Positions 16,961 through 25,456 of a stretch of 50,482 bases of DNA are shown one piece after another. Location of the stretch: the NCBI RefSeq assembly GCF_040882075.1, contig NZ_JBBEBZ010000233.1, forward strand, positions 1-50,482. Direction: 5' to 3'. Source of the stretch: Nitriliruptor sp040882075 (GTDB lineage: Bacteria > Actinomycetota > Nitriliruptoria > Nitriliruptorales > Nitriliruptoraceae). A program made the position numbers and the translations under genes. Position 1 is the stretch's first letter. Each line of letters opens with the position of its first letter. The notes below the pieces were generated by a model. The model was not told where the DNA came from and did not search any database. It was given only the letters and a program-made list of their open reading frames with translations.

Positions 16961-18412
16961 GTGTACCCCGAGGCGCGTGAGCTCGGCGAACGCTTCGCGG
17001 CTGCGGGTCACGAGCTGCACCTGGTCGGTGGCACCGTCCGCGACACCCTGCTCGCCGCCGGTGACGTCACCCAGCTCGGCGAGGTGGACCTCGACTTCGC
17101 CACCTCGGCGCCGCCGGAGGAGACCGAACGGATCGTGCGGCCGTGGGCGAGCGCGGTGTGGCTCACTGGTGCGGAGTTCGGCACCGTCAGCTGCCAGCGT
17201 GAGGACGCCGGGTCCGACCAGCCGCCGAGGCGGATCGAGATCACCACCTTCCGCGCGGACTCCTACTCGCCCGGGTCGCGTCACCCCGAGGTGGTCTACG
17301 GCGACACCATCGAGGACGACCTCGCACGCCGCGACCTGACCGTCAACGCGATGGCCGTGCAGGTCCCCGACTTCCGGTTCGTCGACCCGTTCGGCGGCTT
17401 GCGTGATCTGCACGCCCGGACGCTGCGGACCCCGATCGACCCCCGCACCTCCTTCGGTGACGACCCGCTGCGCATGGTGCGGCTCGCCCGGTTCGCGTCG
17501 GTCCTCGCCGCCGAGGTGGACCCCGCGGCGCAGGCAGCGGCGACCGCCATGGCCGGTGAGCTCGCCACCGTGTCCGCCGAGCGGATCCGCGACGAGCTGG
17601 TCAAGCTCGTCTGCGGCGTGGCACCCCGCCGTGGGCTCGAACTGCTGGTGGCGACCGGCCTGTCGGCGCACGTGCTGCCCGAGCTCGACGAGCTGCGCGC
17701 CTGCCAGGACCCCCAGCACCGGCACAAGGACGTGTGGGCACACACGCTGGTGGTCCTCGAGCAGGCGATGGATCTCGAGCACCGGCTGTCGGAGGACGGT
17801 CCCGATCCGGTCCTGCGTCTGGCCGCGCTCCTCCACGACGTCGGCAAGCCCGACACGCGCGAGATCCACGGCGACCGCACCGTGACCTTCCACCACCACG
17901 ACGTCGTCGGTGCCCGGATGACCCGGCACCGGCTGCGCGAGCTGCGGTTCGACAAGGACACGGTCAAGGACGTCAGCGAGCTGGTGCGTCTGCACCTGCG
18001 CTTCCACACCTTCGCGACCGGCTGGACCGACGCGGCCGTGCGTCGCTACGTGCGCGATGCGGGCCACCTGCTCGATCGCCTGAACGCCCTGACGCGCGCG
18101 GACGTGACGACCGCCAACGCCCGCAAGGCCGCTCGCATCCAGCGCAACGTGGACCTGCTCGAGGAGCGCATCGCGGACCTGCGCGAGCAGGAGGAGCTCG
18201 GTTCGATGCGGCCGCCGATCGACGGCAACCGCATCATGGAGCACCTCGGGATCGCGCCCGGCCCCGCGGTCGGTCAGGCGTGGAAGCACCTGCTGGAGCT
18301 GCGCATCGACGAGGGGCCGATGGGCGAGGACGCCGCACTCGCCGAGCTCGACCGCTGGTGGGCCGAGCGCGAGGAAGCCGCCACCGACGGCGACGGTGTG
18401 GGCGGCGAGTGA
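16961..18412 (+). CDS. pcnA: CCA tRNA nucleotidyltransferase (start uncertain)
   Basis: A 483-residue enzyme that adds or repairs the tRNA 3' CCA end. The class II nucleotidyltransferase head has GGTVRD (23-28) and metal-binding DLDFAT (43-48). The ERIRDEL neck and an HD domain (AHTLVVLEQ, LLHDVGKPDTRE) follow. GTG 16961 is the first canonical start, but the frame is open upstream and reads ALTPDQAAALGDLVD, which looks like the normal N-terminus. The true start may be a non-canonical codon such as ATC 16907 or CTG 16919. It overlaps the methyltransferase gene by 4 bp. Confidence 0.92.
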   Translation: MYPEARELGERFAAAGHELHLVGGTVRDTLLAAGDVTQLGEVDLDFATSAPPEETERIVRPWASAVWLTGAEFGTVSCQREDAGSDQPPRRIEITTFRADSYSPGSRHPEVVYGDTIEDDLARRDLTVNAMAVQVPDFRFVDPFGGLRDLHARTLRTPIDPRTSFGDDPLRMVRLARFASVLAAEVDPAAQAAATAMAGELATVSAERIRDELVKLVCGVAPRRGLELLVATGLSAHVLPELDELRACQDPQHRHKDVWAHTLVVLEQAMDLEHRLSEDGPDPVLRLAALLHDVGKPDTREIHGDRTVTFHHHDVVGARMTRHRLRELRFDKDTVKDVSELVRLHLRFHTFATGWTDAAVRRYVRDAGHLLDRLNALTRADVTTANARKAARIQRNVDLLEERIADLREQEELGSMRPPIDGNRIMEHLGIAPGPAVGQAWKHLLELRIDEGPMGEDAALAELDRWWAEREEAATDGDGVGGE

Positions 18413-19236
18413 GCCGTCCGCCGGGGGACGCGCTCCCATCGTCGTGGCGGTCACACGACGACCAGCCCGTCGCGGTGCCCGCGGTCCCCGGCGCCGGTGA
18501 TCGTGCCTTCTACGTGGAGATCGGTGATTTCCAGGGCGGTGACTACCGCCGCAACGCCTTCGCTGCCGGGACCGCCGAGGAGGCGGCGGCGCTGATCTCC
18601 ATCCTGGAGCTGCGCCGAGGAGCCCGCGTGCTCGACGTCGGCTGCGGCGACGCCCGGCACCTGCGGGCGCTCGCCGCGGACCCGGGGGTCGAGGGGGTCG
18701 GGATCGATGTGTCACCCGGGCTGGTCGATGCTGCGCGCGACGCCGCCGTCGCCGACGGGGTCGGTGTGGACGTGCGCGTCGGGGACGCGCGCACGCTGAC
18801 CGCCGACCTCGGTGCCGAGATCGGCACCTTCGACGTCGCGTGGTCGCTGTGCCAGGGCGGGCTCGGCACCTCGCCCGCCACCGACCCGGCCGTGCTCGCC
18901 GGGCTGGCGGCGGCCGTGCGCCCGGGAGGCGCGGTCGCCGTCACGCTCTTCTCGGCGCTGTTCGCGGCGCGCCACCTCGCGCCCGGGGACGCGTTCGACC
19001 CGGTCCACCTCGTCCACCACCAGGTCAGCGAGGTGCACGGCCCCGACCACGCCCGGCAGCGGTTCGACCTGTGGACGGCGAGCTACACCGTCCGGGACGC
19101 GGTCCGGCTCTGCGGCGACGCGGGGCTCGAGGTGGTCGGTGTCCGTGGGGTCGAGCCCGGCGCGTACGGCCGCCGTGCCGGTGGCGAGGTGGGTATCGAC
19201 GACCCGGAGCTGCTGGTCGTCGCGCGTCGACCCTGA
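18409..19236 (+). CDS. class I SAM-dependent methyltransferase
   Basis: A 275-residue methyltransferase. The SAM-binding motif I is VLDVGCGDARHL, followed by the acidic residue of motif II (GVGIDVS) and later LAAAVRPGGAVAV (motif post-II/III). A Rossmann-like fold is expected; the acceptor is unknown. The GTG overlaps the stop of the CCA-adding enzyme gene (GTGA), so the two are translationally coupled, which hints at but does not prove an RNA-related role. Confidence 0.82.
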   Translation: MSRPPGDALPSSWRSHDDQPVAVPAVPGAGDRAFYVEIGDFQGGDYRRNAFAAGTAEEAAALISILELRRGARVLDVGCGDARHLRALAADPGVEGVGIDVSPGLVDAARDAAVADGVGVDVRVGDARTLTADLGAEIGTFDVAWSLCQGGLGTSPATDPAVLAGLAAAVRPGGAVAVTLFSALFAARHLAPGDAFDPVHLVHHQVSEVHGPDHARQRFDLWTASYTVRDAVRLCGDAGLEVVGVRGVEPGAYGRRAGGEVGIDDPELLVVARRP

Positions 19237-19267
19237 GCGTCGGCGGTCGAACCGTTGGTCCGTGCGC

Positions 19268-19648
19268 TCACCGGTGCAGGCGGGTCCGCAGGTCCGGCCA
19301 GCGTCGCAGGACGATGCGGCGCACCGCGGCGATCGGCACCGGTCCCCAGCTCCGCGAGTCGGTCGACGCGCCCGGGTTGTCCCCGAGCACGACGACCCGG
19401 CCCCGCTCGCTGCTGGCGATCCGCTTGATCACGAGGTGGTCCGGGTCGTCGGGGTCGGCGACGACCACGACCCTGCCGGGCCGCACCCACGCGGGACGAG
19501 CCGGGACCGTCAGCAGCCGGTCCCCCCGCCAGAGCGTCGGTTCCATCGAGGCGCCCCGCACCTCGACGACGGAGCGGTTCACCGCCAGCGTGACGCCGTA
19601 GACCGCGGCCGCCAGGCCCAACCCGGCGAGCCACCGACCTCGTGCCAC
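19268..19648 (-). CDS. sodX: nickel superoxide dismutase maturation protease
   Basis: A 126-residue S26-family membrane peptidase that removes the propeptide of SodN to expose the N-terminal His of the Ni hook. It has one N-terminal transmembrane helix (about 6-24), the catalytic serine in GASMEPTL and the catalytic lysine in VIKRIA, and a final GDNP-type box. Its short length and position divergent from sodN are the standard sodN/sodX pairing. The GTG at 19648 is chosen for GGAGG 7 nt upstream; the longer open frame lacks a ribosome-binding site. Confidence 0.92.
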   Translation of the reverse strand: MARGRWLAGLGLAAAVYGVTLAVNRSVVEVRGASMEPTLWRGDRLLTVPARPAWVRPGRVVVVADPDDPDHLVIKRIASSERGRVVVLGDNPGASTDSRSWGPVPIAAVRRIVLRRWPDLRTRLHR

Positions 19649-19783
19649 CTCGCCACCTCCGCCGGGCGCAGCGTCCACCTCGTGCGGACCCGTCGCGGAC
19701 CGAACCTTACGCCCCCTGGCCGTTCGACCCGCCGTCCACGGACCCTCGTCGGACGGGCGGGGTGGCGTCGCGGTGGGCGTGAC

Positions 19784-19789
19784 TACGCT
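19784..19789 (+). promoter_or_regulatory. putative -10 element of sodN
   Basis: TACGCT, 35 nt before the ATG; the leader contains GAGGAG (19812-19817). Confidence 0.5.
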
Positions 19790-19824
19790 CGAAGTGACCT
19801 TCCGCCAACGCGAGGAGCAACACG

Positions 19825-20262
19825 ATGCGTATCTCGACCGCCCTGCGGGCACTGGACCCGCTGCGGCCCGTCACGACCGTCGACGCCCACTGCGACCTGA
19901 TGTGCGGGGTCTACAACCCCGCGCAGGCCCGCATCGAGGCCGAATCGGTCCACGAGATCGCGACGAAGTACCAGGACTCGGACGACGAGACCTTCCGGGC
20001 CCGCTGCGTGATCATCAAGGAGGAGCGGGCCGAGCTGGTCAAGCACCACCTCTCGGTGCTGTGGACCGACTACTTCAAGCCGAACCACCTCGAGGAGTAC
20101 CCCGACCTCCACGAGAAGTTCTGGCTCGCGATCAAGGCCGCTGGCGACGCCAAGAAGACGATGGACCCGTCGGCTGGCGCGGACCTGCTCGCCAAGATCG
20201 ACGAGATCTCCGACATCTTCTGGGCCACCAAGGGCGGCAAGCCCGACTGGATGACCACGTAA
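19825..20262 (+). CDS. sodN: nickel superoxide dismutase precursor
   Basis: A 145-residue cytosolic Ni-SOD that dismutates superoxide. The 21-residue propeptide ends at Ala21; SodX cleavage would give a mature N-terminus HCDLMCGVY (residues 22-30). His1, Cys2 and Cys6 of the Ni hook are present, with Asp3 and Tyr9, then NPAQARIEAESV as in other family members and a four-helix bundle. The hook proline (position 5 of HCxxPCGxY) is methionine here, encoded by ATG at 19900. Strong Shine-Dalgarno GAGGAG with a 7-nt spacer. A long palindrome follows the gene. Confidence 0.95.
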   Translation: MRISTALRALDPLRPVTTVDAHCDLMCGVYNPAQARIEAESVHEIATKYQDSDDETFRARCVIIKEERAELVKHHLSVLWTDYFKPNHLEEYPDLHEKFWLAIKAAGDAKKTMDPSAGADLLAKIDEISDIFWATKGGKPDWMTT

Positions 20263-20292
20263 CACCCGCCGGGGACGACCCGTTCAACGACA

Positions 20293-20324
20293 CGAGAGCC
20301 GCCGGTCGCGACCGGCGGCTCTCG
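20293..20324. terminator. bidirectional terminator after sodN
   Basis: A perfect 32-bp palindrome with arms CGAGAGCCGCCGGTCG and its complement, lying between convergent sodN and the next minus-strand gene. It starts 31 nt after the sodN stop and ends 15 nt before the other stop. Confidence 0.7.
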
Positions 20325-20339
20325 CGTTGCCGATCCCCG

Positions 20340-20903
20340 TCAGTCCTCGCGGATGCCGGGGCGCTTGATCGACAGCGGCGGGACGAAGCTGGCGGCGACG
20401 AGGAGCACGCCGAACGCGAGCGGCACCGTCCCGCTGTCGGACCCGGCGCCGAGGTACTCGCTGAAGCCGTCCGGCTCGATGAGCAGGACGAGGCCGACGA
20501 TCGCGAACAGCGCGCCGAGGATGCGCAGCCGACGCTCGGCGACCACGCCCGTCCCCGCGGCCACGATGACCAGCCCGAGGAGCAACCAGATCGCGGCGTA
20601 GAGCGGGGTGGCGGCTTCGGTCCCGATCTGGACGACGGGCTCGAACAGGCCGAGGTCCTCGAAGCCGGTCCGTGCCAGGGCGACCAGGCCCGCGACGATG
20701 AGCACGAGGCCCACGACCCAGGCGGCGATCTGCAGGACGTCGAACCGCATCCGCGGTGAGGTCCGGCTGCCGTCACCGCCACCGCGGTCACCGACCCGGA
20801 TCAGCTCCGTCTTGTTCCGGCCCTCGCCCTGCGCGGCGGCCGCCGCGTTGGCGCGGGCTCGCGCCGGGGTCACGGTCGTCGGGTCCCGGGTCTCGTCGGC
20901 CAC
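20340..20903 (-). CDS. four-helix membrane protein
   Basis: A 187-residue protein with a hydrophilic, basic N-terminus (1-52) and four transmembrane helices (about 56-78, 98-118, 125-143, 158-175). No enzyme motif or family is recognised. The GTG start has GAGGAG with a 6-nt spacer. It stands alone between the sodN terminator and the prolyl oligopeptidase gene, which ends 113 nt upstream on the same strand. Confidence 0.72.
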   Translation of the reverse strand: MADETRDPTTVTPARARANAAAAAQGEGRNKTELIRVGDRGGGDGSRTSPRMRFDVLQIAAWVVGLVLIVAGLVALARTGFEDLGLFEPVVQIGTEAATPLYAAIWLLLGLVIVAAGTGVVAERRLRILGALFAIVGLVLLIEPDGFSEYLGAGSDSGTVPLAFGVLLVAASFVPPLSIKRPGIRED

Positions 20904-21016
20904 GTGGTGCTCCTCGTTGGGTGGTCAGCCTGTCACGTCCACACCCGAGGGGCGGGGCCGGCCGGCCGCGCGGTGCGCGGCGCATCGGGCCAGCCAACGA
21001 GACGCGGACGGCCCGG

Positions 21017-23074
21017 TCACGTCGGGGCCGTCCCGGGCGCGTCCAGGGCAGGTGGTTCGGAGACGCCGAGGCCGAGGTGGGCGGCGTGCCACGCGAGCAC
21101 GTCCGCCCGCTCGTCGAGCAGCATCGCGACGGGCTTGCCGGCCCCGTGGCCCGCGGACACGTCGACCCGCAACAGCACCGGTGCGTCACCGGCCTGCGCC
21201 GCCTGGAGCGCCGCTGCGAACTTGTAGGAGTGCGCCGGCACGACCCGGTCGTCGGTGTCGCCGGTGGTGATCAGCGTCGCGGGGTAGGCCACCGGCAGCG
21301 ACGCGAGCGCCCGGTGGTAGGGCGACAGGGCGTGCAGCACCGGGAACTGGTCCGGATCGTCGGGCGAGCCGTAGTCGCTGGTCCACGCCCACCCGATGGT
21401 GAAGCGGTGGAAGCGCAGCAGGTCGAGCACCCCCACCTCGGGCACGGCGCTGGCGAACCGGTCGGGCTCGGCCGTGATGCAGGTCCCGACGAGCAGTCCG
21501 CCGTTGGACCGTCCCTCCACGCCGAGGTGCCGCGGCGCCGACCACACCGCATCGACCGGCTCACCGGCGGTCGTCGTGGCGCGCAGGTGGCCGTCCCGGT
21601 CGTCGCCGGTGAGCCAGGCCGCGACCGCCAGCGCGTCGGCCTGCACCGCGGGACGGTTCGCCCCTCGACCCGCGTCGTGCCACGCGCGCCCGTACTCACC
21701 CCCACCGCGCAGGCAGGCGACGGCCAGCAGCCCGCCGGCGTCGATCCAGGCGCGCCAGGCGGGGCGGAACGCGGGCGTCACCGGGATGTCGAACCCGCCG
21801 TAGCCCCACAGCACGGTCGGGACGGCACCGGTCGGGGTGACGTCCTCACGGTGGACGAGGAAGACGGGGACGGCCACCTCGTGGCCAGCGTCGCGGTCGT
21901 CGGTGCCGCCCCCGTGGTGCACCAGCACCTGCTCGGTGACGATCGCGACCTCCGGCTCCGGGACGGCGGACGGGGTGACCAGCGTGGTGGCACGCGCGAC
22001 GAGGTCGTGGTGCCAGAGCGCGTCCGAGGCGGCGAACGTCGTCACGCCGAGGTGGATGGCGGTGTCGGAGCGATCCCCCGTGACGGCGCTGACCGTGGTG
22101 GCCTTCGGCAGCTCGACGTCGTGCGACCAAGCGCCGGTGCGGGCGTCGTGCACCGCGAGCCGTGAGGTGGCGTGGCGCAGCGACGCCACGATCAACCAGG
22201 CCGGATCGTGCGGTCCGTCGCCACCGACGATCCGTGCCCACTCGAGGCGTTCGTCGGACTCAGCCACCAGCTCACGTCGACGCTGCCCGTCGGTGACGTC
22301 GATGGCGAGCACGCGACCCATCGGTGCGTCGAGGTCGGTCACCACCACCAGCTCGTCGTGGCCGTCCGGATCGGTCAGGACGCCGACGACGTCGTAGCGG
22401 GCATCACCCTCGTCGAGCAGCGGCACCACCTCGCCGACCGTCGCCTCGCCGTCATCGTCGTCGAGCGCGGCGACGTGGATGCGGTTGGTCGGGTCGGTGC
22501 CGCGCCAGACCGTGAGGACGAGCCAGCGGTCACCGTGCGCGACGTGCGGTTGGAACCCCCACTCGGGCTGGTCGGGGCGGGCGTGCACGACGGGGTCGTC
22601 GGTCGGGTCGGTCCCCACCGTGTGCTGCTGCAGCCGTTGGTCGGTGGTGCGCGCCGTCACCTCCTCGCCGGCCGGGGGGCGGTCGTAGGCGCCGTAGAGG
22701 AAGGCCTCGCCACCCGGGAGCCAGGCGGCGCCGGTGAACTTCGACCAGGGCACCACCTCGTCGTGTTCGGCCGCGTCACCTCCCTCGACGAGATCGAGCA
22801 CCCGCCAGCTCACCCAGTCCGAACCGGCGTCGGAGCGGCCGTAGGCCACCCGATCGCCGCCATCGGTGACCGCCAAGTCCGCCAGCGAGGAGGTGCCGTC
22901 GTCGGACCACGTGGCGGGATCGAGCAGCAGCGACCACGCGTCCTCGGGGGGCAGCGCACCGGGGGAGGTCGCCGGTGCGGACCAGAGCGCGTCCTGGTCC
23001 TGGCGGCCGTCGTTGCGCAGCTGGAACCAGGTGACGCCGCGCCGCCACGGGACCCCGCGGCGTGGGACCGACAC
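21017..23074 (-). CDS. prolyl oligopeptidase family serine peptidase, short N-terminus
   Basis: A 685-residue S9A peptidase. A seven-bladed beta-propeller region (about 10-400) is followed by the alpha/beta-hydrolase domain. The nucleophile is Ser523 in GRSNGG, the Asp lies in TGDTDDRVVP, and the His in SAGHGAG. It begins at VPRRGVPWRRG, so the roughly 70-residue helical segment that usually opens the family (with a PYRWLED-type motif) is missing. An in-frame TAG 30 nt upstream and a -10 (23102-23107) exclude an extension. No signal peptide, so cytosolic. Confidence 0.88.
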   Translation of the reverse strand: MSVPRRGVPWRRGVTWFQLRNDGRQDQDALWSAPATSPGALPPEDAWSLLLDPATWSDDGTSSLADLAVTDGGDRVAYGRSDAGSDWVSWRVLDLVEGGDAAEHDEVVPWSKFTGAAWLPGGEAFLYGAYDRPPAGEEVTARTTDQRLQQHTVGTDPTDDPVVHARPDQPEWGFQPHVAHGDRWLVLTVWRGTDPTNRIHVAALDDDDGEATVGEVVPLLDEGDARYDVVGVLTDPDGHDELVVVTDLDAPMGRVLAIDVTDGQRRRELVAESDERLEWARIVGGDGPHDPAWLIVASLRHATSRLAVHDARTGAWSHDVELPKATTVSAVTGDRSDTAIHLGVTTFAASDALWHHDLVARATTLVTPSAVPEPEVAIVTEQVLVHHGGGTDDRDAGHEVAVPVFLVHREDVTPTGAVPTVLWGYGGFDIPVTPAFRPAWRAWIDAGGLLAVACLRGGGEYGRAWHDAGRGANRPAVQADALAVAAWLTGDDRDGHLRATTTAGEPVDAVWSAPRHLGVEGRSNGGLLVGTCITAEPDRFASAVPEVGVLDLLRFHRFTIGWAWTSDYGSPDDPDQFPVLHALSPYHRALASLPVAYPATLITTGDTDDRVVPAHSYKFAAALQAAQAGDAPVLLRVDVSAGHGAGKPVAMLLDERADVLAWHAAHLGLGVSEPPALDAPGTAPT

Positions 23075-23101
23075 GGGCCAGGCTCCGGGACGGGGACCCG
23101 G

Positions 23102-23107
23102 ACGCTA
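23102..23107 (-). promoter_or_regulatory. putative -10 element of the prolyl oligopeptidase gene
   Basis: Minus-strand TAGCGT, 27 nt before the GTG at 23074. Its TAG is also the in-frame stop that bounds the open frame. Confidence 0.4.
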
Positions 23108-23242
23108 CCGAGCGGCCGCACCTCGGCTGGGACGTGGCCTGCGGTGGTCGTTCGAACGGGTCGTTGGTCGGGGGTCCCGCGGGGACGGGTGACCCTGCGG
23201 GTGGAGAGGGAGTCCTTGCGAACCGATCCGATGGAGTCCCAC

Positions 23243-23623
23243 GTGAACCGTCCCAAGCTCGCCGCGGCCACCGCGGCGCTGATCCTGACCATCGCTGGCT
23301 GCGGCACCGCCGGCGACGACGCGGACATCTCTGCGACCACCCCCGACTCGACGCAGGACGAGAGCCCGGTGGCCGGTGACCTGACCGCGACCATCACCGA
23401 CGCCGAGGTCGCCGACGACGGCTCGGTCACGCTCACGGTCGAGACCGGTGACGGGACCGAGGAGCTGACGACCTCGACCGCGGCGTACATCACCGCCCCG
23501 TCGGCGGCGGGTGGGCAGCAGCGCACCCGTCTGACGACCTGGCTCGAGAACAACGAGTTCGACGGCGGGACCACCTACGAGCTCCGCCAGCGTGACGGCG
23601 TGGTCACCCAGATCCGCGGCTGA
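23243..23623 (+). CDS. small lipoprotein
   Basis: A 126-residue lipoprotein. The signal peptide has a Lys/Arg n-region, a hydrophobic core and the lipobox TIAGC with Cys20. The mature part is acidic and Thr-rich, then a compact domain with alternating strands. The GTG at 23243 (GGAG 6 nt upstream) is preferred to the ATG at 23231, which has no properly spaced ribosome-binding site. Function unknown; divergent from the prolyl oligopeptidase gene. Confidence 0.7.
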   Translation: MNRPKLAAATAALILTIAGCGTAGDDADISATTPDSTQDESPVAGDLTATITDAEVADDGSVTLTVETGDGTEELTTSTAAYITAPSAAGGQQRTRLTTWLENNEFDGGTTYELRQRDGVVTQIRG

Positions 23624-23647
23624 ACCACGCTTCCCTCGCTCGGTCCG

Positions 23648-23653
23648 TACCCT
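23648..23653 (+). promoter_or_regulatory. putative -10 element of the DUF5318 gene
   Basis: TACCCT, 53 nt before the GTG at 23707. Confidence 0.45.
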
Positions 23654-23706
23654 CAGTCGGATCGGTCGCCCCCACGCGGCCCTGGGACGGACGAGCAGGA
23701 GGGACG

Positions 23707-24081
23707 GTGCGCCGAGGTCGTATCGACTACCGGATGCAACGGCGAGCGGTGCTCGCCGAGGTGCGATCCGGTGTGCGCTCGGTCGGTGATGCCTGCGATG
23801 CCCACCCGGACCTCGTTCGAGCGGCGACCCACGTCGGCGCACCGGCCCGGGAGCCCTGCCCCCTCTGTGGCGAGGACGACCTGCGGCTCGTGACCTACGT
23901 CTTCGACCGCAAGGCGCCGGCCAACCGCGGAGGTCGAGCCGTGCCGCGTGAGTCCCTCGCTCGCCAGCACGAGCGGTACGGCGACCTCACCGTCTACACC
24001 GTCGAGGTGTGCACGGCCTGCCACTGGCACCACCTCGTCGAGTCCTTCCAGCTCGTCACGCGGGACACCGCCGTCGGCTGA
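23707..24081 (+). CDS. DUF5318 family zinc-binding protein
   Basis: A 124-residue protein typical of actinobacteria, with conserved DYRMQRRAVL, the DACDAHPDLVRAA helix, a first CPLC pair and a second CTAC pair forming a probable zinc site, and RLVTYVF between them. In M. tuberculosis a member (Rv0049, from memory) lies near ponA1 and the rpsF-dnaB cluster, consistent with its presence about 13 kb from rpsF here; no penicillin-binding protein gene accompanies it. The GTG is preceded by AGGAGG at short distance. Biochemical role unknown. Confidence 0.85.
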   Translation: MRRGRIDYRMQRRAVLAEVRSGVRSVGDACDAHPDLVRAATHVGAPAREPCPLCGEDDLRLVTYVFDRKAPANRGGRAVPRESLARQHERYGDLTVYTVEVCTACHWHHLVESFQLVTRDTAVG

Positions 24082-24111
24082 GGCAGCCGTTCTCGACCGA
24101 TATCCGGCAGC

Positions 24112-24669
24112 TCACCGCGGGATGAGCAGCCCCACCAGCAGGAGGGCTCCGCCGGCGACGATGACCCCCGCGCTGGCACCCGCGTACCAGGCCAGCAGCA
24201 GCACGACGGCTCCAGCGGCAGCGACCGCGGGTCCCGCCATCCGTGGGCCGTCGGTGCCGTCTCCCTCGGCCTCGACGACGAACCGACCCGCGCGGTCGAC
24301 CCAGCCGCCCTGCGGTGCGTCGTACCACCCCGGCGACGCACCGCCGAGACCGAGGACCGTGACGACGTCGTCGGCGGGGAGGGCGTGCACGACCTGTGCC
24401 CAGGTGAGCGCGAGCTCGGCACGCAGATCGGCCTGCTGGTCGCGGTCGACGTGGATCTCGACGTCGTCGTCGCGGGTCACGACCCGGTGGAGGACCCCGC
24501 GGTGCTCCAGCGTCCTGCGCAGGCGTTCGGCCACGACGGGGTGGAATCGGCCGAGCAGCGCATCGGCCCGTCGGGGCGGTGCCACGCCAGGGGGCAGCAG
24601 CGTCTCACCGCAGCTCGCACAGGTGGCGACGCTCGGTTCGTACTCGTCCAGGCAGCGGGGGCAGCGCAT
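24112..24669 (-). CDS. zinc-ribbon membrane protein with DUF2007-like middle
   Basis: A 185-residue protein. The N-terminal zinc ribbon has CPRC and CASC (residues 3-20). The middle (about 40-95) reads like a small DUF2007 signal-transduction-type fold, with a hydrophilic stretch before LRAELALTWAQVV. Two closely spaced transmembrane helices end the protein (about 145-183). Leaderless start: minus-strand TAGCCT lies 7 nt before the ATG. Divergent from alaX. Function unknown. Confidence 0.7.
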   Translation of the reverse strand: MRCPRCLDEYEPSVATCASCGETLLPPGVAPPRRADALLGRFHPVVAERLRRTLEHRGVLHRVVTRDDDVEIHVDRDQQADLRAELALTWAQVVHALPADDVVTVLGLGGASPGWYDAPQGGWVDRAGRFVVEAEGDGTDGPRMAGPAVAAAGAVVLLLAWYAGASAGVIVAGGALLLVGLLIPR

Positions 24670-24676
24670 CAGTGCG

Positions 24677-24682
24677 AGGCTA
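24677..24682 (-). promoter_or_regulatory. -10 element giving a leaderless transcript
   Basis: Minus-strand TAGCCT ends 7 nt before the ATG at 24669; no Shine-Dalgarno is present. Confidence 0.5.
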
Positions 24683-24708
24683 CGACACCCCCGCACCGAG
24701 GAGCTGCC

Positions 24709-25449
24709 GTGACCGAACAGGTGTACTCGACCGATGCCTACGCGTTCGAGGTGGACGCGACCGTCGTCGACGTGGACCGCGAGACCAACCGGGTCCTGCT
24801 CGACCGGACGGTCTTCTACCCCGGAGGGGGCGGACAACCGGCGGACCGCGGGGTGCTGCTGCTCGGGGACGATCCGCTCGCGGCCGCCGACGCCGGGGAC
24901 CGGGTCGACGTCGTCGGGGTGGGACAGGACGTGCGCGGGGTGTGGCACGAGCTCGAGGGCGCTCTCCCGACCGTCGGCACACGTGTGCACGGTCGGCTCG
25001 ACGTCGATCGCCGGCTCGCCCTGATGCGGACCCACACCGCCATGCACGCCCTCTGCGGCGTGGTGTGGGATCGGTTCGCGTCGCCGGTGACCGGCGGGAA
25101 CATGGAGCCGGGCGTCGGGCGGCTCGACTTCGAGCTGCCGGACTGGGACCCCGAGGAACGCGACCCGCTCGAGGCGCGCCTCCGCGAGGAGCTCGCCGCG
25201 GCCCGGCCGGTCGAGATCGCCTTCCTCCCACGCGCCGAGGCCGACCTCGACCCGTCGCTGATCCGGACCAAGGTGTCGCTGCTGCCCGACGACCTCGAGG
25301 TGGTGCGGATCATCGACATCGTGGGTCTCGACCGCCAGGCGGACGGTGGCACCCACGTCCGGTCGACCGCCGAGGTCGGCGAGGTGCGGATCGCGAAGGT
25401 GGAGTCCAAGGGGCGCGGCTTCCGCCGCATCCGCCTGGCGCTCGACTGA
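24709..25449 (+). CDS. alanyl-tRNA editing protein AlaX
   Basis: A 246-residue stand-alone editing domain that hydrolyses mischarged Ser-tRNA(Ala) or Gly-tRNA(Ala). It has the FYPGGGGQPAD motif (36-46), the zinc-binding HxxxH in RTHTAMHAL, the second-half motif GGTHVRST and a C-terminal IAKVESKGRGFRR. The Cys that usually precedes GGTH is Asp here (ADGGTH), leaving three of the usual four zinc ligands plus a possible Asp ligand; a similar substitution may be common in one AlaX subgroup. The GTG start has GAGGAG with a 5-nt spacer. Confidence 0.92.
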   Translation: MTEQVYSTDAYAFEVDATVVDVDRETNRVLLDRTVFYPGGGGQPADRGVLLLGDDPLAAADAGDRVDVVGVGQDVRGVWHELEGALPTVGTRVHGRLDVDRRLALMRTHTAMHALCGVVWDRFASPVTGGNMEPGVGRLDFELPDWDPEERDPLEARLREELAAARPVEIAFLPRAEADLDPSLIRTKVSLLPDDLEVVRIIDIVGLDRQADGGTHVRSTAEVGEVRIAKVESKGRGFRRIRLALD

Positions 25450-25456
25450 CCCCGGG

